Shown here piece after piece: positions 9,149 to 17,647 of a DNA stretch of 64,000 nucleotides. The position numbers were made by a program, and so were the translations under genes. Origin of the DNA: Butyrivibrio proteoclasticus P6B7. Its GTDB lineage: Bacteria; Bacillota; Clostridia; Lachnospirales; Lachnospiraceae. The stretch's first letter is position 1. Each line of letters opens with the position of its first letter. The stretch covers positions 1 through 64,000 of the forward strand of contig NZ_JHWL01000006.1 of NCBI RefSeq assembly GCF_000622085.1, given 5' to 3'. The notes beneath the pieces are model-generated. The model saw nothing but the letters and a program-made list of their open reading frames with translations, was not told the DNA's origin and did not search any database.

Positions 9149-9559
9149 TTATTTCTCTACTCTAACCTGCGCTTCTCCCTTACCAGAAAGTTCAACGCTA
9201 AGATTAAGCTTTCCTCCAAGGTTGGTGCTCATCTTTCCAATACTATTTCCGTTAACATATACGCTGTATTCAGTATTTTCCAAAAGACCTAATGTGATCT
9301 GAGCATCGCTCTCACCCTCTACGTTAAAGCTTACTCCGTTCTCTGTCTCCTTAAATCCTGTAACTGCTGTTCCTGGTACTGATTCATAAACAAAGTTTTC
9401 ATTGCTTTCAAGTTTAGTGATATCCTTGTAAGTCTTAACCTTAAGAACGTTGCCGTTGTGCTCGAAGTTCTCAAGTTTTTTCTTTTCTGGAAGCTGGTAA
9501 TTACCAAAGCTGATGCTTCCATCCTGTTCTGCTCTTATCAACTGTTCTACGACAGCCAT
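9149..9559 (-). CDS. Conserved small protein of unknown function (sometimes labelled endosialidase)
   Basis: A 136-residue protein starting MAVVEQLIRAEQDGSISFGNY, with a beta-rich pattern (ENTEYSVYVNGNSIGKM, then LNLSVELSGKGEAQVRV) and no signal peptide or membrane segment. From memory, close relatives occur widely in Lachnospiraceae and are sometimes called endosialidase, but I see no catalytic motif supporting that name. AGGAGG lies 7 bases upstream of ATG 9559. It sits between clpC and radA, both stress or repair genes, which may hint at a shared stress context but proves nothing. Confidence 0.7.
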   Translation of the reverse strand: MAVVEQLIRAEQDGSISFGNYQLPEKKKLENFEHNGNVLKVKTYKDITKLESNENFVYESVPGTAVTGFKETENGVSFNVEGESDAQITLGLLENTEYSVYVNGNSIGKMSTNLGGKLNLSVELSGKGEAQVRVEK

Positions 9560-9670
9560 ACTAAATCCTCCTGCAATCTGAAAATCTATCCATTAGTGCC
9601 ATGAATAGAAAACTCCTTAATGTTACTTACATTATAATTCATGACGGCCTAATGTAAAATTAAATTTTCA

Positions 9671-12283
9671 TTACTTTTTGTTATTCTTTTTGGTGGCTGT
9701 TTTTGCCTTATTTACGGGCTTTACTGCGGTTTTCTTAGCAGCAGTTTTCTTTGCCGTTGTTTTCTTTGTAACTGTCTTTTTAGCTGTAGCTTTTTTGGCT
9801 ACAGTCTTCTTAGCTGCTGTCTTGGTCGCTGCCTTCTTAGCTGTGGACTTGAACTCGATCTTGTCCTTGTTAAGGGTAACAGTTACATCTGTGTCGACCT
9901 TGATATTGCCCTTTAAGAGCTCCTCTGCCATTGCATCCTCGATGGTTGACTGGATAGCTCTTTTAAGAGGTCTTGCACCCATCTTGGCGTCAGAATGCTT
10001 CTCTACCAGGAACTTCTTAACAGCTGGAGAGATTGTAAGGTTAATACCCATCTGGGTCTTACATCTCTTGCTAAGGTTCTGTGAAAGCAGGGTCACGATC
10101 TCCATCATCTCCTTCTCAGTAAGGGTATGGAATACCATGATCTCATCAATTCTATTGATAAACTCAGGCTTAAAGAGCTTCTTGACCTCTTCCATTACGC
10201 CTGACTTCATATCCTCGTAGTCCTTCTTGGCATCATCGCCAGCGCCAAAGCCAAGCTTCTTAGGATCAACAATTCTCTGGGCACCAACGTTGGATGTCAT
10301 AATGAGGATTGTGTTCTTAAAGCTTACCTTTCTGCCCTTGGAATCTGTAATGTGTCCATCATCAAGAACCTGAAGGAGCACGTTAAAGATATCAGGATGA
10401 GCCTTCTCAATCTCATCAAAGAGGATTACTGAGTAAGGATGTCTTCTAACCTTCTCAGAAAGCTGACCGCCATCGTCAAAGCCCACATATCCTGGAGGTG
10501 ATCCGATCATCTTGGATACGGAGTGGCCTTCCATGTACTCTGACATATCTACTCTGATAAGAGCGTTCTCATCACCAAACATAGCCTCAGCAAGGGCCTT
10601 GGAAAGCTCTGTCTTACCTACACCGGTTGGTCCAAGGAACAGGAAGGATCCAATTGGTCTGTTAGGATCCTGAAGACCTACTCGGCCTCTTCTGATAGCC
10701 TTAGATACTGCCTTAACAGCATCCTCCTGACCGATAACTCTCTTATGAAGGATGCTCTCAAGCTTAAGGAGCTTCTCTGATTCCTTCTCTGCAATCTTCT
10801 TAACAGGGATTCTGGTCCACTGAGCCACAACCTCTGCGATGTCGTTCTCATTAACAATATAGCCTGAGCCGTTCTCTTTGCGCTTCTCAGAGTTCTTGAC
10901 TCTTGAAAGCTTGGCCATGAGCTGATTCTGCTCCTTGTTAAGTTCGCCAGCCTTCTTAAAGTCTGAAGCCTTAAGGGCTTCCTCGATGGCTGAATCAAGC
11001 TCTTTTATCTTAACCTCAATGTCCTTAACCTTCTGTGGAGCTCCCATAGTGCGAAGTCTTACAGCAGAAGCAGCCTCATCAATAAGATCGATGGCCTTAT
11101 CTGGAAGGTTACGGTCATTGATATATCTCTCAGAAAGATCTACAGCAGCCTTCAGAGCTTCCTCTGTAATAGTAACCTTGTGGTGCTCCTCGTACTTACT
11201 TACAACACCCTTAAGGATCTCTGTAGCCTCTTCCTTGGTAGGTTCATCCACGTTAACTGGCTGGAATCTACGCTCTAAAGCTGCATCCTTCTCAACGTAC
11301 TTGCGGAACTCACTGATGGTAGTGGCACCGATCATCTGAATCTCGCCTCTTGCAAGAGAAGGCTTAAGAATGTTGGATGCATCAATGGCACCCTCTGCGC
11401 CGCCGGCACCAATAAGGGTGTGCATCTCATCTACGAAAAGAATGATATTGCCGTCATCAGCAACTTCCTTGATAACCTTCTTGATACGCTCTTCGAACTC
11501 ACCTCTGTACTTGGAGCCTGCGATCATACCTGAAAGGTCAAGGGTCATAAGACGCTTATTCTGAACTGTAAGAGGAACATCTCCTGCTGCGATTCTCTGG
11601 GCAAGCCCCTCTACAACTGCAGTCTTACCAACGCCTGGTTCACCGATAAGGCAAGGGTTATTCTTGGTTCTTCTACTAAGGATCTGGATTACGCGCTTGA
11701 TCTCGCGTTCTCTTCCGATAACGGGATCCAACTTATTCTCAACAGCAAGAGCTGTCATATCTCTACTATACTGAGCAAGAATAGAAGCCTTCTTGCCAGT
11801 CTTAGGTGCTACCTTCTTGCCAAGGTCCTCTTTTACCAGATTAGGGTCCTCGCCCATGGCAGCCAGAGTCTCTGCATAAATCTTCTGAGCAGGGACGTTG
11901 AGTGTGCTAATAAGTCTTACAGCAACGTTCTCTCCCTCCTTAATAAGTGCCAGAAGAATATGCTCTGTACCTGTGTTAGGAGAATGGAATCTCTCTGCCA
12001 TTCTGTGGGCCTCCTCCAGAACCTTCTCAGCTCTTGGAGAAAAGCCGTCCCTATCCAGGGTACGTACATTACTATCAGGCACGATAAGATCTCTTATCAT
12101 GTCCATCATACGATTCTCATCTATTCCATTATCTATAAGAATCCTTGAAGCCACACTTCCATCTTCCAAGATAAGTCCCATTAAGATATGCTCTGTTCCA
12201 ACATAGTTAAGTTTGAGACTTCTAGCTGTCTTCTTGGCAAGCTTAAGTGCGTCCTCAGCCATGACTGTAAACTTAGAATTCAT
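9671..12283 (-). CDS. clpC: ClpC AAA+ unfoldase with histone-H1-like lysine-rich tail
   Basis: An 870-residue Hsp100 chaperone, about 60 longer than Bacillus ClpC. Two Clp-N repeats lie at about 1-145, AAA1 Walker A GEPGVGKT near 215, a UVR-type linker (FKKAGELNKEQNQLMAKL) near 435, and AAA2 Walker A GPTGVGKT near 550, followed by a C-terminal D2 domain. It unfolds substrates for ClpP. The final 58 residues are a repetitive Lys/Ala/Thr tail (AKKTVAKKATAKKTVTKK) with 22 lysines, resembling histone H1-type DNA-binding tails and not part of standard ClpC. No mcsA/mcsB/ctsR genes are adjacent; a GntR gene lies 23 bases upstream, probably co-transcribed. Confidence 0.95.
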   Translation of the reverse strand: MNSKFTVMAEDALKLAKKTARSLKLNYVGTEHILMGLILEDGSVASRILIDNGIDENRMMDMIRDLIVPDSNVRTLDRDGFSPRAEKVLEEAHRMAERFHSPNTGTEHILLALIKEGENVAVRLISTLNVPAQKIYAETLAAMGEDPNLVKEDLGKKVAPKTGKKASILAQYSRDMTALAVENKLDPVIGREREIKRVIQILSRRTKNNPCLIGEPGVGKTAVVEGLAQRIAAGDVPLTVQNKRLMTLDLSGMIAGSKYRGEFEERIKKVIKEVADDGNIILFVDEMHTLIGAGGAEGAIDASNILKPSLARGEIQMIGATTISEFRKYVEKDAALERRFQPVNVDEPTKEEATEILKGVVSKYEEHHKVTITEEALKAAVDLSERYINDRNLPDKAIDLIDEAASAVRLRTMGAPQKVKDIEVKIKELDSAIEEALKASDFKKAGELNKEQNQLMAKLSRVKNSEKRKENGSGYIVNENDIAEVVAQWTRIPVKKIAEKESEKLLKLESILHKRVIGQEDAVKAVSKAIRRGRVGLQDPNRPIGSFLFLGPTGVGKTELSKALAEAMFGDENALIRVDMSEYMEGHSVSKMIGSPPGYVGFDDGGQLSEKVRRHPYSVILFDEIEKAHPDIFNVLLQVLDDGHITDSKGRKVSFKNTILIMTSNVGAQRIVDPKKLGFGAGDDAKKDYEDMKSGVMEEVKKLFKPEFINRIDEIMVFHTLTEKEMMEIVTLLSQNLSKRCKTQMGINLTISPAVKKFLVEKHSDAKMGARPLKRAIQSTIEDAMAEELLKGNIKVDTDVTVTLNKDKIEFKSTAKKAATKTAAKKTVAKKATAKKTVTKKTTAKKTAAKKTAVKPVNKAKTATKKNNKK

Positions 12284-12306
12284 ATTAGTCAGTCCTTTCC
12301 CGAGTA

Positions 12307-12681
12307 TTAACTGTTCTCGTAATCATCATATAGTTTGTCAACTAGTCCGTGAATATCCTGTCTGTTAAGGCCCTTACATATGGCTCTTGCAAGAACCACC
12401 GCCAGTTCTGATTCTGCCTGACTAAGTGCCTTAAGCTTATTGATATCTATGGCTATTACCGCGCCTCTTCTGCGGTCTATCTTAACAAAGCCCTCCTGCT
12501 GCAGGATCGAATATGCCTTGTTGACCGTATGCATGTTGATACCAATTGTCTCAGCAAGCTGTCTTACACTAGGCAATTGCTCGCCTTCACGAAACTGAGA
12601 CGTGGCAATTCCCAATATGATCTGATTACATAGCTGAACGTATATGGCTTCACCACTATTAAAATCAATTTCGATGATCAT
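12307..12681 (-). CDS. YtrA-type GntR transcriptional regulator
   Basis: A 124-residue regulator consisting of a GntR winged helix-turn-helix (about residues 10-75; QLPSVRQLAETIGINMHTVNKAYSILQQEGF) and a short C-terminal helix, the small YtrA subclass. These usually repress a nearby membrane-transport or stress operon. I choose ATG 12681 because GGAGG lies 5 bases upstream; longer in-frame starts run into hairpin sequence. It lies just ahead of clpC in the same direction, so it may co-transcribe with and possibly control clpC; this is inference. No effector-binding domain is present. Confidence 0.88.
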   Translation of the reverse strand: MIIEIDFNSGEAIYVQLCNQIILGIATSQFREGEQLPSVRQLAETIGINMHTVNKAYSILQQEGFVKIDRRRGAVIAIDINKLKALSQAESELAVVLARAICKGLNRQDIHGLVDKLYDDYENS

Positions 12682-12750
12682 ATCCGCCTCCATTTCTCTG
12701 TGATATATTAAGTATAACAGATAACAGATTATAGTCAAATGACCAAGAAA

Positions 12751-12818
12751 GCATGTTGCTTGCAACATGCTCGCGCCGAGCGCGGTTGCATTTATGCAAC
12801 ATTTACCTATCGCGCGAG
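12751..12818. repeat. Multi-hairpin palindromic element upstream of gntR
   Basis: GCATGTTGC / GCAACATGC (12751-12759 with 12762-12770) forms a tight hairpin. It is followed by CTCGCGC (12770-12776) pairing with GCGCGAG (12812-12818), which encloses GTTGCAT / ATGCAAC (12785-12791 with 12794-12800). GC content is higher than the surroundings. It directly adjoins the hairpin repeat at 12821-12886. It may form structured RNA in the gntR-clpC leader, or be a REP-like mobile repeat. Confidence 0.55.
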
Positions 12819-12820
12819 TA

Positions 12821-12886
12821 CGCATCCATAGCGGAGCTTTTTTTATGATATAGGAATTTCGGAGAAATTTCCTATATCATAAAAAA
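12821..12886. repeat. Interspersed hairpin repeat, copy 1
   Basis: The copy consists of CGCATCCATAGCGGAGC, a T-run, a palindrome (stem ATGATATAGGAA 12845-12856 with TTCCTATATCAT 12869-12880, plus TTTC/GAAA) and an A-run. The same plan with an altered but still paired stem occurs at 58559-58624. It lies directly behind the terminator of the SH3-domain gene. Confidence 0.7.
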
Positions 12887-12918
12887 GGGAGTTAAAAGAG
12901 CTATCTCTTTTAACCCCC
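12881..12918 (-). terminator. Intrinsic terminator of the pur/SH3 operon
   Basis: Reading leftwards, a stem built on GTTAAAAGAG / CTCTTTTAAC (12891-12900 with 12905-12914) with flanking G/C pairs and a 4-base loop is followed by six T residues. It lies just after the stop codon of the SH3-domain protein, the last gene of the purine operon. Confidence 0.88.
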
Positions 12919-12931
12919 TAAACTATTCTAA

Positions 12932-14434
12932 TTACTTGTCATCATCAAGATCAAGGAATTCGAACTCGAAATCATCCTCGTCGCCGATGAAGTTCTTAGC
13001 TCTTCTCTTTGGAGAAGGCTTTGGTCTGTCGTAGTCATCTCTTCTGCTGTCTCTACGATCTCTGTCGTCCTCTTCAGGTCTTCTTGATGGGCGAACCTCC
13101 TCATCTCTGTCCCTTCTAAGTGGACGCTCAGGAGCTTCCTCTCTATCTCTTCTTGATGGACGCTCAGGTGCCTCTTCTCTTTCTCTTCTAGTTGAACGAT
13201 TCTCATACTCGTCCTCAGATCTTCTAGGTCTTGCAGGTCTGACAGTTCTTTCTTCTCTGTCATCCTCTGGATTTCTTCTAGGGCGCTGCTTCTTAGACTC
13301 GTCGTCCTTCTCTACATCTCTGTCACGTCTTGCAGGAACACGCTCTCTCATGCCGCCATCACGTCTGTTGTCTGAGTAGCGATCGTATTCCTCCTCTTCA
13401 TCCTCATAATAAAGAGAATCTCTAAGCTTAAGAGCAAGATATACAACTCCGCCAACTAAGATTGCCACAAGGATACCAAGGATAATGATGATAACTGGAT
13501 ATCTCTTATACTTCTCAGCTGTCTTAATTGCTGAATCTGCTTTGCCAGCAACTTCTACAAGGTCGTTAACCTTAACTCTTGTGGACTGAACGTTATCGTA
13601 AAGGTACCATACTCCGTTACCCTCTTCGTCTGTAAGATAAACAAGTGAATATGTTCCGTCGCCTACTTCACTGGCAACACCTGTACCTGAACTAGTTTCT
13701 GTCTCCTGATTCTCGCCTTCTGCATTCTCACCCTCAGCGTTCTCAGTACCTTCAGTGTTCTCTCCTTCAGCAACCTCAGTTACCTCTACTGGAGCATCTG
13801 AGATCTCAAGAAGATCGCTTCTAAGGAAGCCTGTCTTGTCGCCAAATGTGATCTGATACCAGGTCTTGGAATCTGTTCCTGTAGCCTCACCTGTAATAGT
13901 AACTGTTGTTCCCTTAGTTACCTTACCAACTACGTCGTAGCCTGTTCCAGCACCCTTTCTAACGTTAGCACTGTCAGCAAGAACTGTTGCGCTCTTCTGA
14001 TCTACAGAAACAACGCTTGTCTCTGGAAGTGAAGCCGCAGAGGAATTACTTTCCGTGGTCTTGGTTGTTGTCTCAGAACTACTTGTAGAAGTGTCTGTGG
14101 TAGTTGTGGTGGAAGATGAAGAACCACCCTCCTTCTTAATAAGGTCACTTCTTACATATCCGTATTCACTCTTGTTGACTCTTATCTTGTACCATACATA
14201 GCCTGAAGCATCTGTAGCCTCGTCAACAATATCGATAACATCGCCATTCTTAAGACTTGATACCTGCTTAGCTGTTGTGCTGGCAGACTCTCTAACCTTA
14301 ACATTGTCTGATGTAACAGTTCCTGTGGTAGGTGTATAAGCAAAAGCTTCAAGAGCAGCACTAAAGATGATACCTATCACAATTGCTAAAGATAGTACAA
14401 TTGCTCCTATTCTCTTCCCTAACTTTTTATTCAT
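12932..14434 (-). CDS. Membrane protein with two SH3b domains and a charged cytoplasmic tail
   Basis: A 500-residue protein. An N-terminal signal or anchor helix (residues about 10-32) is followed by two bacterial SH3 domains (TSDNVKVRESASTTAKQVSS and DSANVRKGAGTGYDVVGKV), a Thr/Ser/Glu-rich stretch, a transmembrane helix near residue 330 (PVIIIILGILVAILVGGVV) and a roughly 150-residue Arg/Asp/Glu tail with near-repeats of RRDREEAPERP. SH3b domains usually bind cell-wall peptides. The start codon overlaps the purD stop as ATGA, so translation is probably coupled to purine genes, an odd pairing. Function unknown; a wall-sensing or cell-envelope role is inferred. Confidence 0.78.
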   Translation of the reverse strand: MNKKLGKRIGAIVLSLAIVIGIIFSAALEAFAYTPTTGTVTSDNVKVRESASTTAKQVSSLKNGDVIDIVDEATDASGYVWYKIRVNKSEYGYVRSDLIKKEGGSSSSTTTTTDTSTSSSETTTKTTESNSSAASLPETSVVSVDQKSATVLADSANVRKGAGTGYDVVGKVTKGTTVTITGEATGTDSKTWYQITFGDKTGFLRSDLLEISDAPVEVTEVAEGENTEGTENAEGENAEGENQETETSSGTGVASEVGDGTYSLVYLTDEEGNGVWYLYDNVQSTRVKVNDLVEVAGKADSAIKTAEKYKRYPVIIIILGILVAILVGGVVYLALKLRDSLYYEDEEEEYDRYSDNRRDGGMRERVPARRDRDVEKDDESKKQRPRRNPEDDREERTVRPARPRRSEDEYENRSTRREREEAPERPSRRDREEAPERPLRRDRDEEVRPSRRPEEDDRDRRDSRRDDYDRPKPSPKRRAKNFIGDEDDFEFEFLDLDDDK

Positions 14435-15714
14435 TTTACCTCCTTCGCATCATCGATAGCCTTACCTATATCGTGACGCATATACTTATTCTCAAAGCTG
14501 ACCCACTCTGTAGCCTCATAAGCTTTGGCACGGGCTTCACTTAAGGTGTCTCCCTTAGCTGTAATGCCCAAAACTCTTCCGCCATTTGTAACTACCCCCT
14601 GGTCGGTCAGTTTGGTTCCGGCATGGAAGCAGTAATAGCCATCCTTACCCTTGAAATTCTCAAGGCCGGATATAAGCTTACCCTTCTCGTATTTAACCGG
14701 ATATCCTTCACTTGCAAGGACAACGCAGACAGCTGCCTTATCCTCGAATTCAAGATCAGTCTCTGCAAGCTTTCCATCAATGCAAGCTTCACACACATCA
14801 ATTATATCAGTTTTGAGCCTTGGAAGCACAACCTGTGCCTCAGGGTCACCAAATCTTGCATTGTATTCAAGAACCTTAGGTCCCTCAGGTGTAAGCATAA
14901 GTCCAAAGAAGATAACTCCCTTAAACTCTCTGCCCTCTGCAGCCATAGCTTCTACAGTCTTACCATAGATGTGCTCTCTGCAGAACTTATCAACCTCTTC
15001 TGTATAGAATGGGCTAGGTGAAAAGTTGCCCATACCGCCTGTGTTAAGACCTGTGTCTCCATCTCCTGCTCTCTTGTGATCCTGAGCAGATGACATAAGC
15101 TTATAGGTCTTGCCATCTACAAATGAAAGAACTGAAACCTCTCTACCAGTCATGAATTCCTCAATGACCATGTGGTTACCAGCATCACCAAACTTCTTAT
15201 CTCTCATGATCTCGTCTACACCAGCAAGAGCCTCATCCAATGTGTTGCAGATAAGAACACCCTTTCCAAGTGCCAGACCGTCAGCCTTAAGAACAATAGG
15301 GAATTTAGCATTCTTTAAGTACTCAACTGCCTTGTCGGCATCATCGAAGGTCTCATAGGCTGCTGTAGGAATTCCATACTTCTTCATAAGATCTTTTGAA
15401 AAAGCCTTGCTTCCCTCAAGTATTGCAGCATTCTTCCTAGGTCCGAATACTCTAAGGCCCTCAGCCTCAAATACGTCTACAATACCGCCAACCAGTGGAT
15501 CATCCATACCTACGATGGTAAGGTCAATCTCTTTTTCCTTGGCAAAAGAAACAAGCTTGTCAAATTCCATTGGAGTAATAGGCACACACTCTGCAAGCTC
15601 AGCAATTCCGCCATTACCTGGTGCGCAATAAATCTTATCTACTCTCTTACTTCTAGAAACTGCTTCTGCAATAGCGTGCTCACGGCCGCCTCCACCAACA
15701 ATCAAAACCTTCAT
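14431..15714 (-). CDS. purD: Phosphoribosylamine-glycine ligase
   Basis: A 427-residue ATP-grasp enzyme of normal length that joins glycine to phosphoribosylamine in step 2 of purine synthesis. The N-terminal GGGGREHAI nucleotide motif, the GKGVLICNT loop, MTGREVSVLSFVDG and ARFGDPEAQVVLPRL are all typical of PurD. It follows purN by 55 bases and ends in an ATGA overlap with the SH3-domain gene. It belongs to the leftward purE-purM-purN-purD run. Confidence 0.97.
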   Translation of the reverse strand: MKVLIVGGGGREHAIAEAVSRSKRVDKIYCAPGNGGIAELAECVPITPMEFDKLVSFAKEKEIDLTIVGMDDPLVGGIVDVFEAEGLRVFGPRKNAAILEGSKAFSKDLMKKYGIPTAAYETFDDADKAVEYLKNAKFPIVLKADGLALGKGVLICNTLDEALAGVDEIMRDKKFGDAGNHMVIEEFMTGREVSVLSFVDGKTYKLMSSAQDHKRAGDGDTGLNTGGMGNFSPSPFYTEEVDKFCREHIYGKTVEAMAAEGREFKGVIFFGLMLTPEGPKVLEYNARFGDPEAQVVLPRLKTDIIDVCEACIDGKLAETDLEFEDKAAVCVVLASEGYPVKYEKGKLISGLENFKGKDGYYCFHAGTKLTDQGVVTNGGRVLGITAKGDTLSEARAKAYEATEWVSFENKYMRHDIGKAIDDAKEVK

Positions 15715-15769
15715 TACAGTACTCTTTTCCTTTCTTAATTCCCCAGATTAAACTCGTAAAACGAACAAA

Positions 15770-16411
15770 TTACAAACTTAAATCACAATATCCGTCGATT
15801 ACAACCTTGTTATCCACAATCTTAACCCTGTTATTAGCAATAAGATCGATAGCCATAGGAAGAATCTTCCACTCAGCCTGCTCCATGATGCGCTTCTGAA
15901 GAACCTCTGCTGTATCATCAGGCTGTATCATAACGGGCTTTTGCAAAATAATAGGTCCTGTATCTGTTCCCTCGTCCACAAAGTGAACTGTGGCTCCTGA
16001 TACTCTGACACCTCTCTCCAGAGCCTTCTCATGAACCTTAAGTCCATAGAAGCCTGTTCCACAAAATGATGGAATAAGAGATGGATGAATATTGATTATT
16101 CTGCCTGCAAATTCCTTAACCACGCTCTCTGGAATAACCACAAGGCATCCAGCCAGCACGATGAGATCTGGATTTGCATCCTTAAGTATCTGTAAAAGAG
16201 CTTCATTAAAATCTTTTCTGTCTGCGAATTCCTTAGGGCTCTTAACTGCATAAGGAATTCCTGCCTTCTTAGCTCTTTCTATAGCATAGGCATTGGGATT
16301 ATTACTATATACAAGACAGATCTCAGTATTAGTGATCTTCCCGCTGTCTATTGCATCTATAATTGCCTGGAGGTTGGTACCGCCACCAGACACCATTACT
16401 GCGATTTGCAT
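15770..16411 (-). CDS. purN: Phosphoribosylglycinamide formyltransferase
   Basis: A 213-residue enzyme that formylates GAR using 10-formyl-tetrahydrofolate. Visible motifs are VMVSGGGTNLQAIIDAI at the N-terminus, the catalytic Asn and His in IINIHPSLIPSF, and the Asp-bearing loop FVDEGTDTGPII. Length is standard. It is separated from upstream purM by a 118-base gap containing two hairpins (16439-16521), unusually long for this otherwise compact operon. Confidence 0.96.
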   Translation of the reverse strand: MQIAVMVSGGGTNLQAIIDAIDSGKITNTEICLVYSNNPNAYAIERAKKAGIPYAVKSPKEFADRKDFNEALLQILKDANPDLIVLAGCLVVIPESVVKEFAGRIINIHPSLIPSFCGTGFYGLKVHEKALERGVRVSGATVHFVDEGTDTGPIILQKPVMIQPDDTAEVLQKRIMEQAEWKILPMAIDLIANNRVKIVDNKVVIDGYCDLSL

Positions 16412-16438
16412 TTACTCCGTCCCTTCGTAAATGTATTC

Positions 16439-16521
16439 GCATGCACATTCCAGTTGCCTTTGGCAAGTGCATGCTCACTCCTGAATCATGTACTCACGCC
16501 CTCATCAGCGAGTGATTCGGG
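16439..16521. repeat. Two-hairpin element between purM and purN
   Basis: The first hairpin is GCATGCAC / GTGCATGC (16439-16446 with 16467-16474) with inner TTGCC / GGCAA. The second is CCTGAATCA / TGATTCGGG (16480-16488 with 16513-16521; one G-T pair) with an inner CGC/GCG pair. There is no T-tract in the leftward direction, so it is not an ordinary terminator. It may be a processing site, an attenuator or an intergenic repeat. Confidence 0.55.
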
Positions 16522-16529
16522 CTGCTGCA

Positions 16530-17561
16530 TCAGATAAGCTCTACGCCCTTATCACCTGCAGCGCACTTACCAACTACCCATGCCTTGTCGCCAGAAGCCT
16601 TGATAGCTTCCATTGTCTTGTCAACGTCAGCTGGATCAACTGCCAGCACCATGCCAAGGCCCATGTTGTAAGTGTTGTACATCATGTGATCCTCAATCTG
16701 TCCCTTCTTCTGCATAAGAGTAAAGATTGGAGGAATATCATAGCTGTTCTTCTCAACAACAGCCTTAATTCCATCAGGAAGCATTCTAGGGATGTTCTCA
16801 TAGAAGCCGCCACCTGTGATATGGCTGCAGCCCTTAACCTTAACCCCTGCATTCTTAATGGACTTCATCATCTTAACGTAAATTCTTGTTGGAGTAAGAA
16901 GTGCCTCTCCAAGAGTTGTGCCAAGCTCATCATAGTAAGTCTCAAGGCTCTCTTTAGTCATATCAAAGACCTTACGTACAAGAGAGAAACCGTTACTATG
17001 AACACCTGTTGAAGCAACACCGATGAGAACATCGCCGTCCTTAATAGTGCTGCCGTCGATCATGTCCTTACGATCAACAACACCAACAGCAAAACCAGCT
17101 ACGTCGTACTCATCCTCAGGCATAAGACCTGGATGCTCAGCTGTCTCACCGCCAATAAGAGCAGCATCAGACTGCTTACAGCCCTCGGCAACACCCTTTA
17201 CGATTGCTGCGATCTTCTCAGGAATATTCTTGCCACAGGCAATATAATCAAGGAAAAATAATGGCTCACCGCCAGCGCATGCAACGTCGTTAACGCACAT
17301 CGCAACTGCATCGATTCCTATGGTATCGTGTTTATCAAGGAGAAATGCAAGCTTGATCTTGGTTCCAACACCATCAGTTCCTGATAAAAGAACCGGGTCA
17401 TCCATCTCTTTGATCTTGCTAAGAGAAAAAGCTCCTGAAAATCCTCCAAGGCCACCAAGTACCTCTTCTCTCATTGTCTCCTTAACATAAGCCTTCATAA
17501 GTTCTACAGACTTATATCCTGCCTCAATGTCTACGCCAGCTTTCTTGTAATCCAGTGCCAT
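16530..17561 (-). CDS. purM: Phosphoribosylformylglycinamidine cyclo-ligase (AIR synthetase)
   Basis: A 343-residue enzyme that closes the imidazole ring to give AIR. The PurM signature is visible: GGFSGAFSL, LLSGTDGVGTKIKLAF, AMCVNDVACAGGEPLFFLDY, GGETAEHPG and CSHITGGGFYENIPRML. Length is normal. AGGAG precedes ATG 17561. It lies 86 bases after purE and before the hairpin-bearing gap to purN. Confidence 0.97.
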   Translation of the reverse strand: MALDYKKAGVDIEAGYKSVELMKAYVKETMREEVLGGLGGFSGAFSLSKIKEMDDPVLLSGTDGVGTKIKLAFLLDKHDTIGIDAVAMCVNDVACAGGEPLFFLDYIACGKNIPEKIAAIVKGVAEGCKQSDAALIGGETAEHPGLMPEDEYDVAGFAVGVVDRKDMIDGSTIKDGDVLIGVASTGVHSNGFSLVRKVFDMTKESLETYYDELGTTLGEALLTPTRIYVKMMKSIKNAGVKVKGCSHITGGGFYENIPRMLPDGIKAVVEKNSYDIPPIFTLMQKKGQIEDHMMYNTYNMGLGMVLAVDPADVDKTMEAIKASGDKAWVVGKCAAGDKGVELI

Positions 17562-17647
17562 AATAACTCCTCATTTCTTATAAATTATATATACAGAGCT
17601 GCACCAAACAGAAAGCTGATGCAACTTTTGTATCAAGTTATGTTACA

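Noticed and set aside
9678-10220. A 180-codon hydrophobic plus-strand frame opposite the end of clpC
   Set aside because: Its Phe/Val/Ala repeats are only the reverse complement of the Lys/Ala/Thr tail of ClpC.
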